A stretch of DNA of 23,705 nucleotides from an uncultured Clostridia bacterium. Lineage in GTDB: Bacteria > Bacillota > Clostridia > Christensenellales > UBA1242. Positions within the stretch are counted from its first letter, which is position 1; each line of letters opens with the position of its first letter. The stretch is taken from positions 1 through 23,705 of the forward strand of contig CANQRE010000008.1 of assembly GCA_947626175.1 (NCBI GenBank), given 5' to 3'. Made by a program: the position numbers and the translations under genes. Of the stretch, positions 21,521 through 23,705 are shown piece by piece. Below the pieces are notes generated by a model, which worked only from the letters and a program-made list of their open reading frames with translations, ran no database searches and was not told where the DNA came from.

Positions 21521-22610
21521 CATAATTCTCCTTTAATTTTGCAAGGCTTTGCACCTTGTAAGGCTTGTCCAGCCTAATTATATCACAACTCTTTTGAATT
21601 TGTGCATAATTTATGCTTGCAAACGCAAATAAATTTTCAACAATTTTTCCAAGTGCCGTGAGCGGCGGAAAAGTTATCAGCGCCCTTCCGTCAATTGTGT
21701 TTATCACGTTAAGTGCTGCCAAATGCCCTGTTGCAATGGCTTCAAGTTCCCCTTCGCAAGAGATTATGCCTCCAGCAAAAAATATGTTTGGCTTTTGCAA
21801 ACACTGCAGTTTTTGATTAAGGCAGGTGGCAGGAGTGATAAATGTGTGGGGAGCAATTTTTCCATATCTTACAATTTTTGCGTTTTTTAGTTCAGGAAAA
21901 AATGAAAACAACTTTTTTTGAGCTGTTTGACTTAGCTTTGTTTGAAAGCCCAAAAGTTTGTAACCTTGATCTGTTTTGACTAATCTAAGCACATTTTTGC
22001 ACACTTTGCCATTTACAAGAGCAGGTTTGAATGCTTTTGCCCTTAAAAGCTGCAAACTTTCATTTGCCCAGCACTCAAGCGTTTCTTCTTCAGAAAAGTT
22101 GCATCCAAGCAAAAAATTGTATGCCCTTTTTAACGTTTGATCGGAAACAGCAACAAACAATTTTTCTCCTTCACAAACACCTTTTATGTCGCCATCAAAA
22201 ATCGGCTCAATTGCAAGATGAGTGTGAGTGTGCTCCTTGCCAATCAAAGTGGCAATGTGCTTCATCAAATTCAAATCAGTGTTCTCTCCTGTTGCAATTA
22301 TTGTTGGCTCACGCTGCGAAATTTCAAACACTTTTTGATTAAAAATCTTAATTTGTGGGGTTTTTTTAAGTTTTTCTTGCATTTTTTGATATAAATTTTG
22401 CAAATTATCGTTTTCATCAGAAATCGATTTAACTTTCAAAGCACACAATTCTTTTTTGATTTGTTTGTTTGTTTTTGTTTGAGTAATTTTTTCATCTCTT
22501 GAAATTGGCACATCAAAAAGATGAACTTGCGCTCCATAAAACGCAAGTGTGAGTGCGGCTTCAATTCCGGCATATCCTGCGCCGATAACGTTTACCACAC
22601 CCCTTGTCAT
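21471..22610 (-). CDS. trmFO: Divergent TrmFO, tRNA (uracil-5-)-methyltransferase, folate/FAD-dependent
   Basis: 379 residues. TrmFO makes ribothymidine 54 in tRNA with methylenetetrahydrofolate and FADH2. The N-terminal FAD-binding motif is GAGYAGIEAA. The two functional Cys regions of the family are recognisable: ELCALKVKS (C56, counterpart of the CSNSLR line) and TLECWANESLQLLRAKAFKP (counterpart of EGCMPIEVMA...MKP). The C-terminal lines YGKIAPHTFITP and FFAGGIISCEGELEAIATG match YGRMHRNTFINSP and FAGQITGVEGYVE. However, the usual length is about 435, and the SRYDKG...YLNCP segment in the middle is missing. Its ATG overlaps the topA stop by 4 nt (ATGA), and its end overlaps hslV by 50 nt. 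The order topA-trmFO-hslV supports the assignment. Activity is uncertain. Confidence 0.85.
   Translation of the reverse strand: MTRGVVNVIGAGYAGIEAALTLAFYGAQVHLFDVPISRDEKITQTKTNKQIKKELCALKVKSISDENDNLQNLYQKMQEKLKKTPQIKIFNQKVFEISQREPTIIATGENTDLNLMKHIATLIGKEHTHTHLAIEPIFDGDIKGVCEGEKLFVAVSDQTLKRAYNFLLGCNFSEEETLECWANESLQLLRAKAFKPALVNGKVCKNVLRLVKTDQGYKLLGFQTKLSQTAQKKLFSFFPELKNAKIVRYGKIAPHTFITPATCLNQKLQCLQKPNIFFAGGIISCEGELEAIATGHLAALNVINTIDGRALITFPPLTALGKIVENLFAFASINYAQIQKSCDIIRLDKPYKVQSLAKLKENYDARISWHNNLCSKKRW
21577..21606 (-). promoter_or_regulatory. Possible internal promoter for hslV
   Basis: Extended -10 TGATATAAT (21577-21585) with a weak -35 TGCACA (21601-21606) at 18-bp spacing, inside the 3' end of trmFO. 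A small hairpin, CAAGG/CCTTG (21542-21558), lies between it and the hslV ribosome site. Confidence 0.35.
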
Positions 22611-23705
22611 TGCTCTTTATACTCGCATTTTGAGCAAACTATTTTTTTGTTTTTGATGATGAGTGGGCTTGAACAATTTGGACATCTTGTTCCCGTTGTT
22701 GGATTCCAGCTCATAAAATTGCAAGTTGGATAGTTTGAACACGAGAAAAATGTTTTGCCTCTTTTCGATTTTCTAGCAACCATGTCGCCGCCACATTCAG
22801 GGCATTTGCCAACAACCTTTTTCTCTTCTTCATAAGGGCGGATGTTTTTGCAATGCGGAAAATTTGAACATCCCAAAAATTTGCCATATCTTCCTTCGCG
22901 AAGCACCATTTTATGTCCACATTTTTCGCAAATTATGTCGGTTTCAACAGGCTCTGATTTAAGTGAAAAACTGGATGAATCAGATTGCGACAAAAGCTTT
23001 GAAAATCCATTCCAAAAACTTTCAATCACATCGTGCCAATCGTCCTTTTTTTCTGCAATGTCATCAAGACGATTTTCCATGTAAGCAGTAAATTTGACAT
23101 TTATAACCGAGCTAAAAAACTTTTCAAGATATTCCGTAACTTTTCTGCCAAGCTCAGTTGGAACAAGCGACTTGCCATCACGCGAAACATATTCTCTTGC
23201 GCTCAAAACCATGATTGTTGCCGCATAAGTTGCAGGTCGGCCAATCCCCTTTTCTTCCATTGCTTTGATAAGGCTTGCTTCGGTGTAACGAGCAGGTGGC
23301 TTTGTAAATTTTTGTTCAGTTTTGATTTCCTTTGCCACAAGAGTTTCGCCTTCGTCAAGTTGAGGCAAACGCGAAATTTCTTGTTTTTCATCCCCTTCAA
23401 ATTCCTTGTAAGCAGCTGTGTAGCCGGCAAACTCCATTGTTTTTCCGTTTGCTTTGAATTCATATTCTCCGCATTCAAGGTTTGCCGTCACGTTTGAATA
23501 AATCGCTTCGCTCATTTGGCTTGCCAAAAATCTTTCATATATAAGTTTGTAAAGTTTGTAGTTGTCCGGCGAAAGCGAACTTTTAACTTTTTCTGGCGTT
23601 AAAGCCATGTTGATTGGCCTGATTGCTTCGTGCGCGTCCTGTGCGTTTGCTTTTGCGGCATATATATTTGGATTTTCAGGCACAAATTTGTCGCCATAAA
23701 GTTTG
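22607..23705 (-). CDS. topA: DNA topoisomerase I, partial (5' part beyond right edge)
   Basis: The C-terminal 365 or so residues of a type IA topoisomerase, which relaxes negative supercoils by cutting one strand. The frame is open to the right edge, so the real start is outside. The GTG near 23683 is internal to the conserved line YGDKFVPENPNIYAAK. Visible are AQDAHEAIRP and GIGRPATYAATI, which holds the catalytic Tyr. Three C-terminal zinc ribbons follow: CEKCG...CSNFPHC, CPECGG...CSNYPTC and CPNCSS...CSKC; the last ends close to the stop. The ribbons bind single-stranded DNA and RNA polymerase in relatives. The stop overlaps the start of trmFO by 4 nt, and this pair begins the operon that runs to trxA. 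Confidence 0.96.
   Translation of the reverse strand, partial: KLYGDKFVPENPNIYAAKANAQDAHEAIRPINMALTPEKVKSSLSPDNYKLYKLIYERFLASQMSEAIYSNVTANLECGEYEFKANGKTMEFAGYTAAYKEFEGDEKQEISRLPQLDEGETLVAKEIKTEQKFTKPPARYTEASLIKAMEEKGIGRPATYAATIMVLSAREYVSRDGKSLVPTELGRKVTEYLEKFFSSVINVKFTAYMENRLDDIAEKKDDWHDVIESFWNGFSKLLSQSDSSSFSLKSEPVETDIICEKCGHKMVLREGRYGKFLGCSNFPHCKNIRPYEEEKKVVGKCPECGGDMVARKSKRGKTFFSCSNYPTCNFMSWNPTTGTRCPNCSSPLIIKNKKIVCSKCEYKEQ

Noticed and set aside
1..23705. tRNA, rRNA, insertion sequence, phage attachment site or restriction-modification genes
   Set aside because: Looked for on both strands; none recognised. No transposase motifs and no long terminal inverted repeats were seen.

Overview
This window comes from a low-GC, AT-rich Firmicutes-type (Bacillota) bacterium, probably a clostridial lineage. 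The evidence is strong AGGAGG-type ribosome binding sites on many genes, TTGACA/TATAAT promoters, a T-box leader on ileS, a large Alu-domain SRP RNA, and the gene order topA-trmFO-hslV-hslU. I cannot name the species. Nothing in the window looks like a prophage, insertion sequence or CRISPR array, and I found no tRNA or rRNA gene.

Left part (1-5200): two tandem CPBP-family intramembrane proteases on the minus strand, the first cut by the left edge. They face the tRNA adenosine deaminase gene tadA across a 58-bp bidirectional promoter. Next comes a tandem array of three related small membrane proteins on the minus strand, two ending in a SHOCT segment and one carrying two cysteine clusters around a Glu/Gln repeat. 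A short-chain dehydrogenase and a 64-residue cysteine-rich miniprotein follow on the plus strand.

Centre (5213-11940): a minus-strand operon of ileS, an RlmI-like methyltransferase, an RluA-family pseudouridine synthase and oligoendopeptidase F. It sits behind one promoter and one isoleucine-type T-box, so an uncharged tRNA-Ile signal would control all four genes. Upstream lie a gene for a HEPN-like/CBS-domain protein and, divergently, the SRP RNA gene with its own promoter and terminator.

Right-centre (13160-17574): a 4-kb gene for a secreted protein with three DUF6273-like modules and a GLUG-like C-terminal part. Its upstream region holds a run of nine C and a palindrome. A 58-residue membrane protein gene follows.

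Right part (17648-23705): nifS-iscU for Fe-S cluster and sulfur delivery behind their own promoter, then the operon topA (partial)-trmFO-hslV-hslU-trxA. The housekeeping genes converge on translation and tRNA modification (tadA, ileS, pseudouridine synthase, methyltransferase, trmFO, nifS), protein quality control (hslUV, trxA, pepF) and membrane targeting (SRP RNA).

The most unusual signals are four genes with no usable Shine-Dalgarno site and a -10 box only 6-7 nt before the start codon (candidate leaderless mRNAs), the HEPN-CBS fusion, the Cys-cluster SHOCT protein, the multi-gene T-box operon, and the shortened TrmFO.
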